Shown here piece after piece: positions 46,501 through 55,251 of a DNA stretch of 64,000 nucleotides. The notes under the pieces were generated by a model. The model was given only the letters and a program-made list of their open reading frames with translations. It made no database searches and was not told the DNA's origin. This DNA is from an uncultured Marinobacterium sp. (GTDB lineage: Bacteria > Pseudomonadota > Gammaproteobacteria > Pseudomonadales > Balneatricaceae). How positions within the stretch are numbered: position 1 is the stretch's first letter; every line of letters starts with the position of its first letter. The position numbers and the translations under genes were made by a program. The stretch spans positions 23,532 to 87,531 of the forward strand of contig CANMWJ010000018.1 in NCBI GenBank assembly GCA_947501565.1, written 5' to 3'.

Positions 46501-47307
46501 TTAATAATAAAAATAACGTTCGTCCTGAGTGCCGCGGCAGATTTCAAAAATCTCATCGTAATTTGAGATCAGTGTTTTCAGGTCTGAACTGTTCAGCTTT
46601 TTGTGGTCACTTTCCAATTGCAGAGGTTTAACGCCAATAAACTCAAACATCTGTGTCGCAAACTGCTTCTGGTTTTGTGCAGAAGAAAACAGGTCTTCAT
46701 ATCGAATGCTTAACACCTGACCGGGAGCCAGGTTAGAGGTCATATCAATCTGATCCTGCACAACCTTTTCGGTGCGCCTCAAGCCGGAAATAAACTGATC
46801 AGGTGGCAGGTAGACCTGTTTCGCCTGGCGTTTAGCCGTATTACCTGATTTCGCATGGTCGCTAGAGACCACACCTGTCCGGTCCAGCATCTCGATGGAG
46901 GCGAAGCGTCTTAGCGCGTTCTCACGGTACAGGCTGACTACTTTGATATCGGGATTCGATTGCAGAAACTCTGCAGCGCCACGTTCGATCAGATTCATTG
47001 CGAAATCTTTAACACCGTAGCTCTGGATGGCACTCCACTCTTTAATTGGCGCATGGCGCATGTTCAGCGCTGATTTAAGGCGCCCAAATGCCTGCGACAT
47101 TCGGAAATAACGTTCACCGGAGTAGATCAGGTCCAGATAACGGGAAGCATCTCCCCCACCCAAACGGAAGTATTTGTTGGCTTTATACCCCGTCGTCCAT
47201 CTGCCGAGTACTTCGCCATAGTTAATGACATTGGGGTGGTTATTCAACAGGTCCGAAAGGTAATTACTTCCACTGCGACCACTTGTAAGAATGAAATGTT
47301 TGCTCAT
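46501..47307 (-). CDS. Sulfotransferase-family protein
   Basis: A 268-residue protein with the PAPS-binding 5' loop TSGRSGSNYLSDLLNNHPNV (about 8-27) and the 3'-phosphate motif VVSLYRENALRRFAS (about 123-137), as in bacterial Stf0-like and carbohydrate sulfotransferases. It would move sulfate from PAPS to a glycan or lipid hydroxyl; the acceptor is unknown. It stands alone, flanked on both sides by AT-rich non-coding DNA unlike the dense surroundings, which fits a transferred surface-modification gene. ATG 47307. Confidence 0.75.
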   Translation of the reverse strand: MSKHFILTSGRSGSNYLSDLLNNHPNVINYGEVLGRWTTGYKANKYFRLGGGDASRYLDLIYSGERYFRMSQAFGRLKSALNMRHAPIKEWSAIQSYGVKDFAMNLIERGAAEFLQSNPDIKVVSLYRENALRRFASIEMLDRTGVVSSDHAKSGNTAKRQAKQVYLPPDQFISGLRRTEKVVQDQIDMTSNLAPGQVLSIRYEDLFSSAQNQKQFATQMFEFIGVKPLQLESDHKKLNSSDLKTLISNYDEIFEICRGTQDERYFYY

Positions 47308-47685
47308 CCATAAACCTATTTGGTAGGAAGTGTTTTACGTATTTCCGTAAAAGAACACGCAACCTAACGTGCGTTTAAATTTACTGTCAAGGCGATTAGT
47401 TGCTACAGGCCGACGGAATGCATATTTAACTGATCTGTCGCTCAAAAAATGTAATTTCCTGTAGCTGGGGTGTACTTTGAACCAGTGAATTTAAGGTCTT
47501 TGTTTCGATTTTTTAAAGACCAATGACGTGGGATTTAGTTCAGGTGAATTCGTCTTACTGACAGCGGAGGTCCGGGCCAGCGGGTTACCCAAAAATTTTT
47601 GGATTTTCATTTTCATATCAGCAAGTTGGTACAAACTGGGCTAAGCTCATGGCTGATTTAATGACCGTCTATCGGAGGATACCGG
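47308..47685. other. AT-rich intergenic region
   Basis: About 380 bp between divergent genes. No coding frame, RNA or repeat was recognised. The part at 47308-47530 is noticeably AT-rich compared with the rest of the window. GGAGGATACCGG directly before 47686 is the ribosome site of the next gene. Confidence 0.5.
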
Positions 47686-48579
47686 ATGTTTTGGCGCCGT
47701 AAGGAAACTCCCCCTGTCACACAGCAACATGCTCATAGCCTGATAACCACGCTCTACGTGATGGCGTCGATGGTTGAGGCGCGGGATCCCTATACCGGTG
47801 GGCACCTGTGGCGGGTCAGCCAGTACAGTCGCCTGGTCGCACAGCGTCTGGGACTGACGGAAGCGGATGTGGCCCGCATCAGTCTCGGTGGTTTTCTGCA
47901 TGACCTGGGTAAAGTAGGCGTACCGGATGAGATCTTGCGTAAACCCGGTCGTCTTACCGATGAGGAATATGCCGTGATTAAAACCCATCCCGAGGTGGGT
48001 TTGAGGGTGTTGGCCGGGCATCCCTTGCTGGGTTTGGTGGCCGCAGCCGTGGGGGCGCACCACGAAACCCCGGATGGCAGTGGTTATCCACAAGGCTTGG
48101 GAAGGGATTCGGTACCGCTGGATGCCCGCATCGTTGGTGTCTGTGACGCGTTTGATGCGATGACCAGTCACCGTCCCTACCGTAAAGGCATGCCGCTGGA
48201 GAAGGCGCTGTCGATTATCGAGGAGAATCGGGGGATTCAGTTTGATCAGGCTGCCGCAGATACATTGATTACCATGGGACGCAGTGGGGAACTGAATCCG
48301 ATCATGGGGCATACCGATGACGGCATTCCATTGCATGAATGTCCAATGTGCGGACCGACGATCGTTATCCGTCGTGACCAGCACGCGGGTGATCTCAGTT
48401 GCTGTCGCAGCTGTGGCAACGAGGTGGAAGTGGTTCTGGAGGACGGGGGCAGGTTAGGTGTGGTGCCAACCGGCAAACTGGCCCCCCTGGCAGCGGTGGC
48501 ACCGGATGCAGACAATCAGTTGATTGTAGCGCTGGTGGACGCGGTCATCGTCCACCTGCAGCTGCCAGAAACACTCTGA
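47686..48579 (+). CDS. HD-GYP phosphodiesterase with C-terminal cysteine cluster
   Basis: A 297-residue cytoplasmic protein. The HD-GYP domain (about 15-185) has the metal and signature residues: GGHLWRVSQYS, FLHDLGKVGVPDEIL, KTHPEVG, GAHHETPDGSGYPQGL and CDAFDAMTSHRPYRKG. It should hydrolyse cyclic-di-GMP to GMP. After it comes C219-x2-C222-x16-C239-C240-x2-C243, a probable zinc ribbon or redox site not usual for the family. It converges with the GGDEF-EAL gene (4 bp apart). Confidence 0.92.
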   Translation: MFWRRKETPPVTQQHAHSLITTLYVMASMVEARDPYTGGHLWRVSQYSRLVAQRLGLTEADVARISLGGFLHDLGKVGVPDEILRKPGRLTDEEYAVIKTHPEVGLRVLAGHPLLGLVAAAVGAHHETPDGSGYPQGLGRDSVPLDARIVGVCDAFDAMTSHRPYRKGMPLEKALSIIEENRGIQFDQAAADTLITMGRSGELNPIMGHTDDGIPLHECPMCGPTIVIRRDQHAGDLSCCRSCGNEVEVVLEDGGRLGVVPTGKLAPLAAVAPDADNQLIVALVDAVIVHLQLPETL

Positions 48580-48583
48580 GGGT

Positions 48584-50686
48584 CTAGAGTGTCTCGTTGA
48601 GCAACAGAGAGGCTGATGCACAGTTGGGGAACTGCTCGGCTGGCATCGGCTTACCGTAAAGGAACCCCTGAACCTGATCACACCCCTCAGAAACCAGGAT
48701 ATCCTCCTGTCCCTGCTTCTCAACGCCCTCAGCGATTACCTGTAAACCCAGACTTTTACCCAGTGCGATGATAGCCATACTGATCGCCCGATCCTCCGCG
48801 TCGTCGATCAGATCGCGGGTAAAGGAGCGGTCGATCTTCAGCTTGGATATGGGCAGCTTCTTCAGGTAGGAGAGGGAGGAGTAGCCGGTGCCGAAATCAT
48901 CGATCGCCAGTTTAATGCCCAGTTCCCTCAGTTCATTTAACACCCCCAGACAGGTGTTGGGGTCTTTGATAAAGAAGCTTTCGGTGACCTCGAGTTCCAG
49001 CCGTGTTGCTGGCCAACCTGTACGGTCCAGTATTTCGGTGATCTGTGTACGCAGGTGGGGATGGTTGAGCTGCCGGGCGGACAGGTTGACGGCCAGAACG
49101 CCTGGATCGATCCCATCTCGCATCCAGAGACTGCATTGCTGACAGGCCATCTCCAGAATCTGCATGCCCAGGTTCTGAATCAGGCCGCGCTCTTCCGCCA
49201 GGGGGATAAACTCCTGAGGATGGATGATGCCCTCTTCGGGATGTATCCAGCGCGCCAACGCTTCAACACCCACCAGTCTTTTGTTATCCAGTGAGTATTG
49301 CGGTTGGTAATAGACGCTCAGCTGATGTTGCTTCAACGCTTGGCGCAGTTCCTCCTCCAGGGAGATCTTACGGACCGCATCGTGGGTCATGGCTTGATTG
49401 TAGAAATGGAAGGTATTGCCGCCGTCCTCTTTGGCTTTGTACATCGCCAGATCCGCATTGCGCATCAGAGTAGAGACGTCATCGCCATCCTCCGGAAAGA
49501 TGCTGATGCCGATACTGGTACGCAGATGTAGCTCGTGCTCCTCGATATTGAGAGGCGCTTTCAGGCAAAGCAGCAGTTGTCGGGCGATCTGTGCTGCGCT
49601 CTGAGGGTTAGGTAACGGATCGATAATCACGGTAAATTCATCCCCACCAAGGCGGGCGATAAAGTCACTGCTGCGTAACCGGTTGCGGAATCGGCGTGAG
49701 ACCTCCTGCAATACCTCGTCGCCAATATGATGGCCGAGGGAGTCGTTGATCTGCTTGAACTTATCCAGATCCATAAAAAACACGGCGGCAGAGGTGCCCG
49801 CCCGCTTATTCTTGCCGATGGCACTGGCCAGGCTTTGCCGGAAATAGGCGCGGTTGGGCAGGTCGGTGAGCTGGTCGTGATCAGCCAGCTGCTTCAGCGC
49901 CTGCTTCTGGCTGTTGAGTTCGCGGGTGCGTTTATCGACCTCCGCCTGCAGCTGATCGCGAGAGACCGTGGTGGCGCGCAACTGGTCGGTCATGTCGTTG
50001 AAGTGTTGTGCGACTTCGCCAATCTCATCCCGGGAGTGGGTGTGAATACGGCTGTTGGTGTCGCCATCACTGAGTTGTCGGATACCCTTGTCCAGCAGCG
50101 CAATGCGATTCCGGAAACTGCGCGAGGTGTTGATGCTCATGCCCCAAAGCAGCAGGGTAAAGGCGAACAGCAGGCCGCCGATCATCAGATGGGTTTCCCG
50201 GCGCAGCTGTTTTGAGTCGGATACGGCGTGTTGCTCAAGTCGGATGCTGTCCTCAGTCATCGACTGGACCACACCTGTGAGCAGATTTACAAGATGTTGC
50301 GACGCCTGATCAACCTGTGGGGACGGTCCTCCACTATGCAGATCGATCATCTGGTCCAGCAGGTAGCAGACGCTGTCGTTCTGTTTGGCCAGGCTCTGCA
50401 GATAGATCTGTTGCTGATTGTTGATGTGGGGAGCGTTCTCAAGCAATGTTTTCAACTCTGCATCGATCTCGTGGCTGCTCTTCAGTACCGCGGGGTCCTG
50501 CGTTGAGCGGAATGTCAGCAGTTGGGCGCGCAGGCTGTCGATGCTGACCTGAATCCGAAACACATCGTCCAGACGCTTGAAATGTTGTTGTTGCTGATGA
50601 TCCTGCCACAGCAGGCTGGCCGCGATCGCCACGGACAGAAAGGTGGTACAGAGGGTCAGAGCATTGAGTTTGGTTGCGATCTTCAT
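48584..50686 (-). CDS. HAMP-GGDEF-EAL cyclic-di-GMP enzyme
   Basis: A 700-residue inner-membrane protein: helix 1 (about 8-27), a helical periplasmic region (about 30-165), helix 2 (about 170-190), HAMP (about 192-245), GGDEF (about 275-430) and EAL (about 440-690). The GGDEF motif is intact with RSSD inhibitory site five residues before. The EAL domain keeps EALARW, LEVTES, IDDFGTGYSSL, KIDRSF and AEGVEK, so it is probably active. It starts 18 bp after an orphan periplasmic binding-protein gene, its likely sensory partner. Confidence 0.93.
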   Translation of the reverse strand: MKIATKLNALTLCTTFLSVAIAASLLWQDHQQQQHFKRLDDVFRIQVSIDSLRAQLLTFRSTQDPAVLKSSHEIDAELKTLLENAPHINNQQQIYLQSLAKQNDSVCYLLDQMIDLHSGGPSPQVDQASQHLVNLLTGVVQSMTEDSIRLEQHAVSDSKQLRRETHLMIGGLLFAFTLLLWGMSINTSRSFRNRIALLDKGIRQLSDGDTNSRIHTHSRDEIGEVAQHFNDMTDQLRATTVSRDQLQAEVDKRTRELNSQKQALKQLADHDQLTDLPNRAYFRQSLASAIGKNKRAGTSAAVFFMDLDKFKQINDSLGHHIGDEVLQEVSRRFRNRLRSSDFIARLGGDEFTVIIDPLPNPQSAAQIARQLLLCLKAPLNIEEHELHLRTSIGISIFPEDGDDVSTLMRNADLAMYKAKEDGGNTFHFYNQAMTHDAVRKISLEEELRQALKQHQLSVYYQPQYSLDNKRLVGVEALARWIHPEEGIIHPQEFIPLAEERGLIQNLGMQILEMACQQCSLWMRDGIDPGVLAVNLSARQLNHPHLRTQITEILDRTGWPATRLELEVTESFFIKDPNTCLGVLNELRELGIKLAIDDFGTGYSSLSYLKKLPISKLKIDRSFTRDLIDDAEDRAISMAIIALGKSLGLQVIAEGVEKQGQEDILVSEGCDQVQGFLYGKPMPAEQFPNCASASLLLNETL

Positions 50687-50704
50687 ATCAACCTTCGATG
50701 CCGC

Positions 50705-51703
50705 TTATCGGATCAGTGTGGCGCCAGGGTCTGCCGCAGAGAGCGCTGACGCGTCTATCAGTTTACGGAAGTTCGGGTGTTGAGTGCTGGAGACCACACC
50801 GTTTTCTATCGCCCAGCTCGCTTCATTCTCCAGGGTAGAGATCAGAGAGTTGCTGAGCGATAGCTTGAAGATGTAGTCGTTCCAGGTTGCATGTATAAAT
50901 GCGGGGTCCAGATTCAGGTGCGCCACCACGATCTCCTGGGCCTCCTGGGGATGGTTAGCGATAAACAGGGTGGCGCGCTTCAGTGCCTTGAGTAACCGAA
51001 CATGTGTCTGTTGATGGTCAGTGATATGGGGTTTTAGAGTGACCAGGTTAAATGAGAGGTTGTACAAACCTTTGGACGGCAGTGTATAGGTTGGTTGCGG
51101 GCCTTTGTGGGCTGCTTTGTAGGCAAAGGGCTCCCAAACAGAGATGACATCCACCTTGTCGGTATGCAGTGCTTCCGGCATCTGGTCAGGGTGCAGCGAG
51201 ACCAGCTCGACCTCGTTGATGCTGATTCCGAATATCAACAGGTAGGTGCTCAGAAAAAATTCACTGGCGGTACCTTTGACCACTCCGATCCGTTTCCCCT
51301 CCAGTTGCTGGGGCTGACGAATACCACTGTTTGTCAGGGTCATCAGTTTGATGTCGTTGTCCGAGGCGACAAAACTGCTGAGGATCGCAAAGTCGTCACG
51401 TGAGAAACTGTTGAACATGATCACCGAATCAGACGTGGTGGCGAGGTCGGCGTCGCCGTCTATCAGTGCCTGAAAGCACCGTTTACCCCCAGCAATGTCG
51501 AGTAGTTCTGCGTCCAGCCCTTCATCGGCGAAGTAGCCATTTTTTAGCGCGATATAAAAAGGCGAGGAGAGTGGAGTGGTTGAAACAGCTAGCTTTACGC
51601 GTAGTGGCGATGCCGTTTCTGATGAGGGAGTGAAGTAGATGCTTCCCCCGGCGATGACGAGTAGCAGAAGCGTTACGAGCAAGATCCCTTTGGGCTTTGC
51701 CAT
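50705..51703 (-). CDS. NMT1/SsuA-like periplasmic substrate-binding protein
   Basis: A 332-residue protein with an N-terminal membrane segment (about 5-24) and no lipobox, then a two-lobed binding fold like ABC-type nitrate, sulfonate or thiamine-precursor binding proteins: VKLAVSTTPLSSPFYIALKN, GDADLATTSDSV, LEGKRIGVVKGTASEFFLS, VDVISVWEPFAYKA. No ABC permease or ATPase is nearby; instead a GGDEF-EAL gene follows in 18 bp. It may present a ligand to that enzyme. The region upstream (51704-51966) has only inverted repeats such as GATAAC / GTTATC (51718-51744). Confidence 0.85.
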   Translation of the reverse strand: MAKPKGILLVTLLLLVIAGGSIYFTPSSETASPLRVKLAVSTTPLSSPFYIALKNGYFADEGLDAELLDIAGGKRCFQALIDGDADLATTSDSVIMFNSFSRDDFAILSSFVASDNDIKLMTLTNSGIRQPQQLEGKRIGVVKGTASEFFLSTYLLIFGISINEVELVSLHPDQMPEALHTDKVDVISVWEPFAYKAAHKGPQPTYTLPSKGLYNLSFNLVTLKPHITDHQQTHVRLLKALKRATLFIANHPQEAQEIVVAHLNLDPAFIHATWNDYIFKLSLSNSLISTLENEASWAIENGVVSSTQHPNFRKLIDASALSAADPGATLIR

Positions 51704-51966
51704 AGCTGAGTCCTTAAGATAACGAGGTAACAGCAGGTGTTATCCGTGTAAGTCATACAGCTGAATACCGGTTGCCAGAACCGGGTATTGAAAGAACTTT
51801 AGACGGGCCCTCTAACTGTAGTAACCCAATGGTTATTTTTAAAGCGTTTGCTGGCACGCAAAGTGATTGAATCGCAGTTAATTGATCTGGCGGTGTGTCG
51901 GTGCCAGAAAAGCGGTGTTTAGTGCGCAGGCAGCGGCCGCTGCCCACGACAAGAAGGGTATTGCGG

Positions 51967-52227
51967 TCAGTTTTTCAGCGGATGTCCGGCAGGCAGCTGA
52001 CGTTCGATCCAGAGGGCCAGCTTGTGTTTCATGTTGGGCTCATTTTCCTGATCTTTTGCCAAAGGCTGTATCAGGCCATCCTGCACGAGCAGACGGTACA
52101 GGGCTTTAATCTTATCACTGGCGCTGTCGGTAGCCTCGAAACGACCCGCTCCACGTTTTTCAAAATAGGTCGCGCCGACAGCCAACGCTTGACGTAGCAG
52201 TTCCGCTTCGTGTTTCAGCTTACTCAT
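51967..52227 (-). CDS. DUF5062 family protein
   Basis: An 86-residue soluble protein: KLKHEAELLRQALAVGATYF, ATDSASDKIKALYRLLVQDG, NMKHKLALWIERQLP. This matches my memory of the small DUF5062 family of gammaproteobacteria, whose function is unknown. ATG 52227. It is 154 bp downstream of the YbaK-like gene. Confidence 0.65.
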   Translation of the reverse strand: MSKLKHEAELLRQALAVGATYFEKRGAGRFEATDSASDKIKALYRLLVQDGLIQPLAKDQENEPNMKHKLALWIERQLPAGHPLKN

Positions 52228-52322
52228 CTGTCCTTATCCTTCCAGCTGCAGGGGTTTCACTATAGCCCGTATCCGTAGACGGATGGTAGGGGGAGGCGAG
52301 GGATTTTGGCTGACCTCAAGCC

Positions 52323-52345
52323 TGCGGCGACTCGAGGTCGCCGCA
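52323..52345. other. Hairpin after the YbaK-like gene
   Basis: TGCGGCGAC-TCGAG-GTCGCCGCA, a perfect 9-bp stem 36 bp beyond the end of the deacylase gene (minus). No T run on either side, so not a classical terminator. Confidence 0.4.
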
Positions 52346-52380
52346 ATCGGGGGTGGCAGTTCGGTATTTAGCTGCGTTTA

Positions 52381-52845
52381 TTAGTAGCTAATTCTTCCGT
52401 GGGGTTGGTTCTGCATTGAATCCAGGAAACTGTCACGGTTCATTTTAACCAGCTCACGGTGATCTCCCGCTTCCAGATAACACTCCGGTTCCTGACCGAG
52501 ATGGTCGTCCCAGATCACAGGCAGATTGTAGGTCTGGCCCAGACTAGGCACAGCGCCTTTGGCGCAGTCCCGGAACAGGATGGATACATCTTGTTGCTTA
52601 GCGGTTGTCAGCAGGCGGTTGGTGAAGTGGTTCACGGCGCGTAGGTCAACCTGGCGGTCGGCCGGAACGACAGCCATAACAAAACCTTCGTCATCTCTCA
52701 GTACTACACCTTTTGCAACCCGTTTAGGGGGCACTTTGGCTGCCAGTGCACAGCCCATAGCGGTTTCGGCGTATGGATGGAAGACGCGTTTATAAGGTAT
52801 GTGTTTGCTGTCCAGGAAACGCTGAACGGTTGGTGCGAGGGACAT
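52381..52845 (-). CDS. YbaK/ProX-type aminoacyl-tRNA deacylase
   Basis: A 154-residue protein with the YbaK/INS fold: VAKGVVLRDDEGFVMAVVPA, with the conserved lysine and VPAD block, and NRLLTTAKQQDVSILFRDCAKG, then GAVPSLGQTYNLPVIWDD (G-x-x-P). Such enzymes remove wrong amino acids from tRNA (Cys-tRNA-Pro, Ala-tRNA-Pro). The exact subgroup is uncertain. I start at ATG 52845, preceded by AGAGG; the frame goes back to 52893 without support. Confidence 0.8.
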   Translation of the reverse strand: MSLAPTVQRFLDSKHIPYKRVFHPYAETAMGCALAAKVPPKRVAKGVVLRDDEGFVMAVVPADRQVDLRAVNHFTNRLLTTAKQQDVSILFRDCAKGAVPSLGQTYNLPVIWDDHLGQEPECYLEAGDHRELVKMNRDSFLDSMQNQPHGRISY

Positions 52846-52956
52846 AATAGGCACCTCTGGTTGAGGCTCCTGCCTGTTGAGGCTCCTGCACACTTCAGTT
52901 TAGTTCATTCCCTGTGGTCTATTCTTTTTTTGTGAACGGAAATAGAGGTGCTTCCC

Positions 52957-53829
52957 ATGGCTATGGTCCTGCGGCCACGCAAAAAACTCGGGCGTGAAGC
53001 GCTGGAGGCGGTAAACGGGCATCTGGCTCAAGTTAACTGGATGGTCGATCATGTGCAGGCAGGCGAGCGTGACGATGTGATCCACGACACACGTACGGGC
53101 ATGAAACGGATGCGTGCATTTTTGCGTTTGTTACGTGCCTCGTTGGGAGAGGTACGGTACAGCCGTGCGACGCAGGATGCAAAGAGCCTGGCGGACCTTT
53201 TCTCCTCCAGTCGCGATGCGAGGGCGTTGCTGGATACGCTGGATCTGTTGATGCGCGATTCAGGCAATCCGGATAGTTGGCGGCGCTTACGTCAGCCTTT
53301 TCTGAGCCGATACCGATTGAGCATTCAGCGTGGTGAGGAGAACCAGCACCTGCATCAGGCCAGTCGACAACTGCGGCGGATGCGCGGCGCCACCGGCCGT
53401 TGGCCGCTGAAGAATTACCGGCGCAAAAACCTCGAAGCCGCAGTGGCGCAGGAGTATCGACGTGGGCAGAAGTTCTGGCAAAAGATTCAGAAAGACCCAC
53501 AGCCTGAACTGTTTCACGCATGGCGTAAGGTGGTGAAACGTTTCTATTACCAGATGACGTTGCTGTTTCCCAAGGCGTTGAAAAAACGCCGCAAACTATA
53601 CAAAGACCTCGGTGAGTACCTGGGGCAGCTGCATGACCTGCATATCTTCCTCGATTTTGTGCATGAGCACCGGCGTCTGTTCTGGAATGAGGATCTGGTA
53701 CAGCTGCAAAAGGCGGCGCAGGCACGCGAATACCAACTGATCGATGCGATCTGGCGTCTGGCGCCGAAAGCCTATCGGCAACCCGCCAACCTCTATGCTG
53801 CGAAGCTGATGCGGCGTTGGGCTAAGTAG
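52957..53829 (+). CDS. CHAD domain protein
   Basis: A 290-residue all-helical protein with conserved histidine, arginine and lysine positions of the CHAD domain: DDVIHDTRTGMKRMRAFLRL (about 47-66), LFHAWRKVVKRFYYQMTLLF (about 188-207) and LGEYLGQLHDLHIFLDF. CHAD domains bind polyphosphate on a basic surface, and free-standing ones can accompany polyphosphate granules. There is no CYTH domain here. Start ATG 52957 has AGAGG 8 nt upstream; GTG 52948 and ATG 52963 are in frame. Confidence 0.88.
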   Translation: MAMVLRPRKKLGREALEAVNGHLAQVNWMVDHVQAGERDDVIHDTRTGMKRMRAFLRLLRASLGEVRYSRATQDAKSLADLFSSSRDARALLDTLDLLMRDSGNPDSWRRLRQPFLSRYRLSIQRGEENQHLHQASRQLRRMRGATGRWPLKNYRRKNLEAAVAQEYRRGQKFWQKIQKDPQPELFHAWRKVVKRFYYQMTLLFPKALKKRRKLYKDLGEYLGQLHDLHIFLDFVHEHRRLFWNEDLVQLQKAAQAREYQLIDAIWRLAPKAYRQPANLYAAKLMRRWAK

Positions 53830-53921
53830 CACGCCATCGTTTTTATCGCCTGATTGCGGTCATGCCGTCGTTACGGTGCCTCTGATATAATGCGCCCATC
53901 TTTCAGTGAGGTGGTGCATTC

Positions 53922-54563
53922 ATGAAATACAGAATTATTCCGGTTACTCCGTTTCAGCAGAACTGTACATTGCTCTGGTGCGAGGAGACCAACAAAGCAG
54001 CGGTGGTTGATCCCGGTGGTGATGTGGACCGCATCCTGGCAGCCATCGAGCAGGAGGGTGTTGAGCTGGAGAAGATCCTGCTGACCCACGCTCATCTGGA
54101 TCATATCGGCGGCACGGCTGAGCTGGCGGCAAAAACCGGTGTTGAGGTGGAAGGGCCTCATATCGAAGACAAGTTCTGGATCGATGGGCTCGATGAGCAG
54201 TGCACCATGTTTGGTTTTCCGAAGGTTGAGGGTTTCACCCCTAACCGTTGGCTGGAGGAAGGTAACGATGTACAGGTTGGCAACCAAAGCCTGAGTGTGT
54301 TGCATACTCCCGGTCATACGCCAGGACACGTGGTGTTCTTCCATCCTGGTGAGTTGCTGGCGATGGTGGGGGATGTACTGTTCCAGGGTTCCATCGGCCG
54401 TACCGATTTTCCTAAAGGCGATCATCCAACGCTGATCAGCTCTATCCGTGAAAAACTGTTCCCGCTGGGTGATGACGTGGAGTTCATTCCAGGTCATGGA
54501 CCGATGTCCAGTTTCGGCAATGAGCGCCGCAGCAACCCGTTTGTGGCGGATCACCGCGGTTAG
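53922..54563 (+). CDS. MBL-fold hydrolase (YcbL/GloB-like)
   Basis: A 213-residue cytoplasmic protein of the glyoxalase-II superfamily: THAHLDHIGG (HxHxDH, about 49-58), HTPGHTPGHVVF, AMVGDVLFQGSIGRTDFPKG and the final PGHGPMSS. The family includes type-II glyoxalases and hydroxyacylglutathione hydrolases such as E. coli YcbL. Substrate not certain. ATG 53922, ribosome site GTGAGGTGG. Confidence 0.87.
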   Translation: MKYRIIPVTPFQQNCTLLWCEETNKAAVVDPGGDVDRILAAIEQEGVELEKILLTHAHLDHIGGTAELAAKTGVEVEGPHIEDKFWIDGLDEQCTMFGFPKVEGFTPNRWLEEGNDVQVGNQSLSVLHTPGHTPGHVVFFHPGELLAMVGDVLFQGSIGRTDFPKGDHPTLISSIREKLFPLGDDVEFIPGHGPMSSFGNERRSNPFVADHRG

Positions 54564-54582
54564 TCTGAATTACCTTTATGGT

Positions 54583-55182
54583 CTATTCGCGGTGGGTGGA
54601 AACCCCGCCGCTGACCACAAAGGTGGTGACTTTGCTGGCGGCTACGTCCAGTGGCTCTACCTGTGAGCGTGGAACGATAATCAGGTTGCCGGCAAAGTTG
54701 TAGGATTGCGGCAGATAGACCGCCACTTCATCCTCCAGTCCGAACGTTTCCATGCTCTCCCGCGTCATAAATCCCATCGCTTTGATGCGTTTATCCTCCG
54801 TGAGATAAACCAATACCGGTTTGTCGAAATTCTTTGCTTCCCCGAGAAAGGCGTTAAACAGATCTTTGAGCGCGCTGTAGAGCAGTTTAACCAGCGGGAT
54901 GCGATCCAGAAAACGGTCCACATAACCCATCATGTAACGGCCCAGATAGAGCGAACCGAGTACACCGGTGGCGGTGATGAACAATAAGGTTACGCCGGTA
55001 CCCAGTAAGGTGGCGGTGAGGCCGGGTTCCAGATTAGGGAAGAAGTACGCGAGCAGACTGCCCACCGCCGAGAACAGCGTTTCGTTCAGGGCGGTAAAGA
55101 TCAGGTAAACCAGATAGATGGTCAGCACAACGGGCAGGAGCAGCAATAACCCCTGGAAGAAGAAACGCATCAGGCTTCGCAT
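54583..55182 (-). CDS. DUF502 family membrane protein
   Basis: A 199-residue protein with two or three membrane helices near the N-terminus (FFFQGLLLLLPVVLTIYLVY and ATLLGTGVTLLFITATGVLG), then a soluble domain with the DUF502 signature RIPLVKLLYSALKDLFNAFL and GFMTRES. Function unknown. It converges with the MBL gene (19 bp) and lies downstream of zapE. Confidence 0.83.
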   Translation of the reverse strand: MRSLMRFFFQGLLLLLPVVLTIYLVYLIFTALNETLFSAVGSLLAYFFPNLEPGLTATLLGTGVTLLFITATGVLGSLYLGRYMMGYVDRFLDRIPLVKLLYSALKDLFNAFLGEAKNFDKPVLVYLTEDKRIKAMGFMTRESMETFGLEDEVAVYLPQSYNFAGNLIIVPRSQVEPLDVAASKVTTFVVSGGVSTHRE

Positions 55183-55251
55183 AAAATCAGAGTCCTTTAT
55201 ATTCAGATGCCCGCAATCATAAGCCGTGGAGCGGAACCTTAGCTTAACGGC

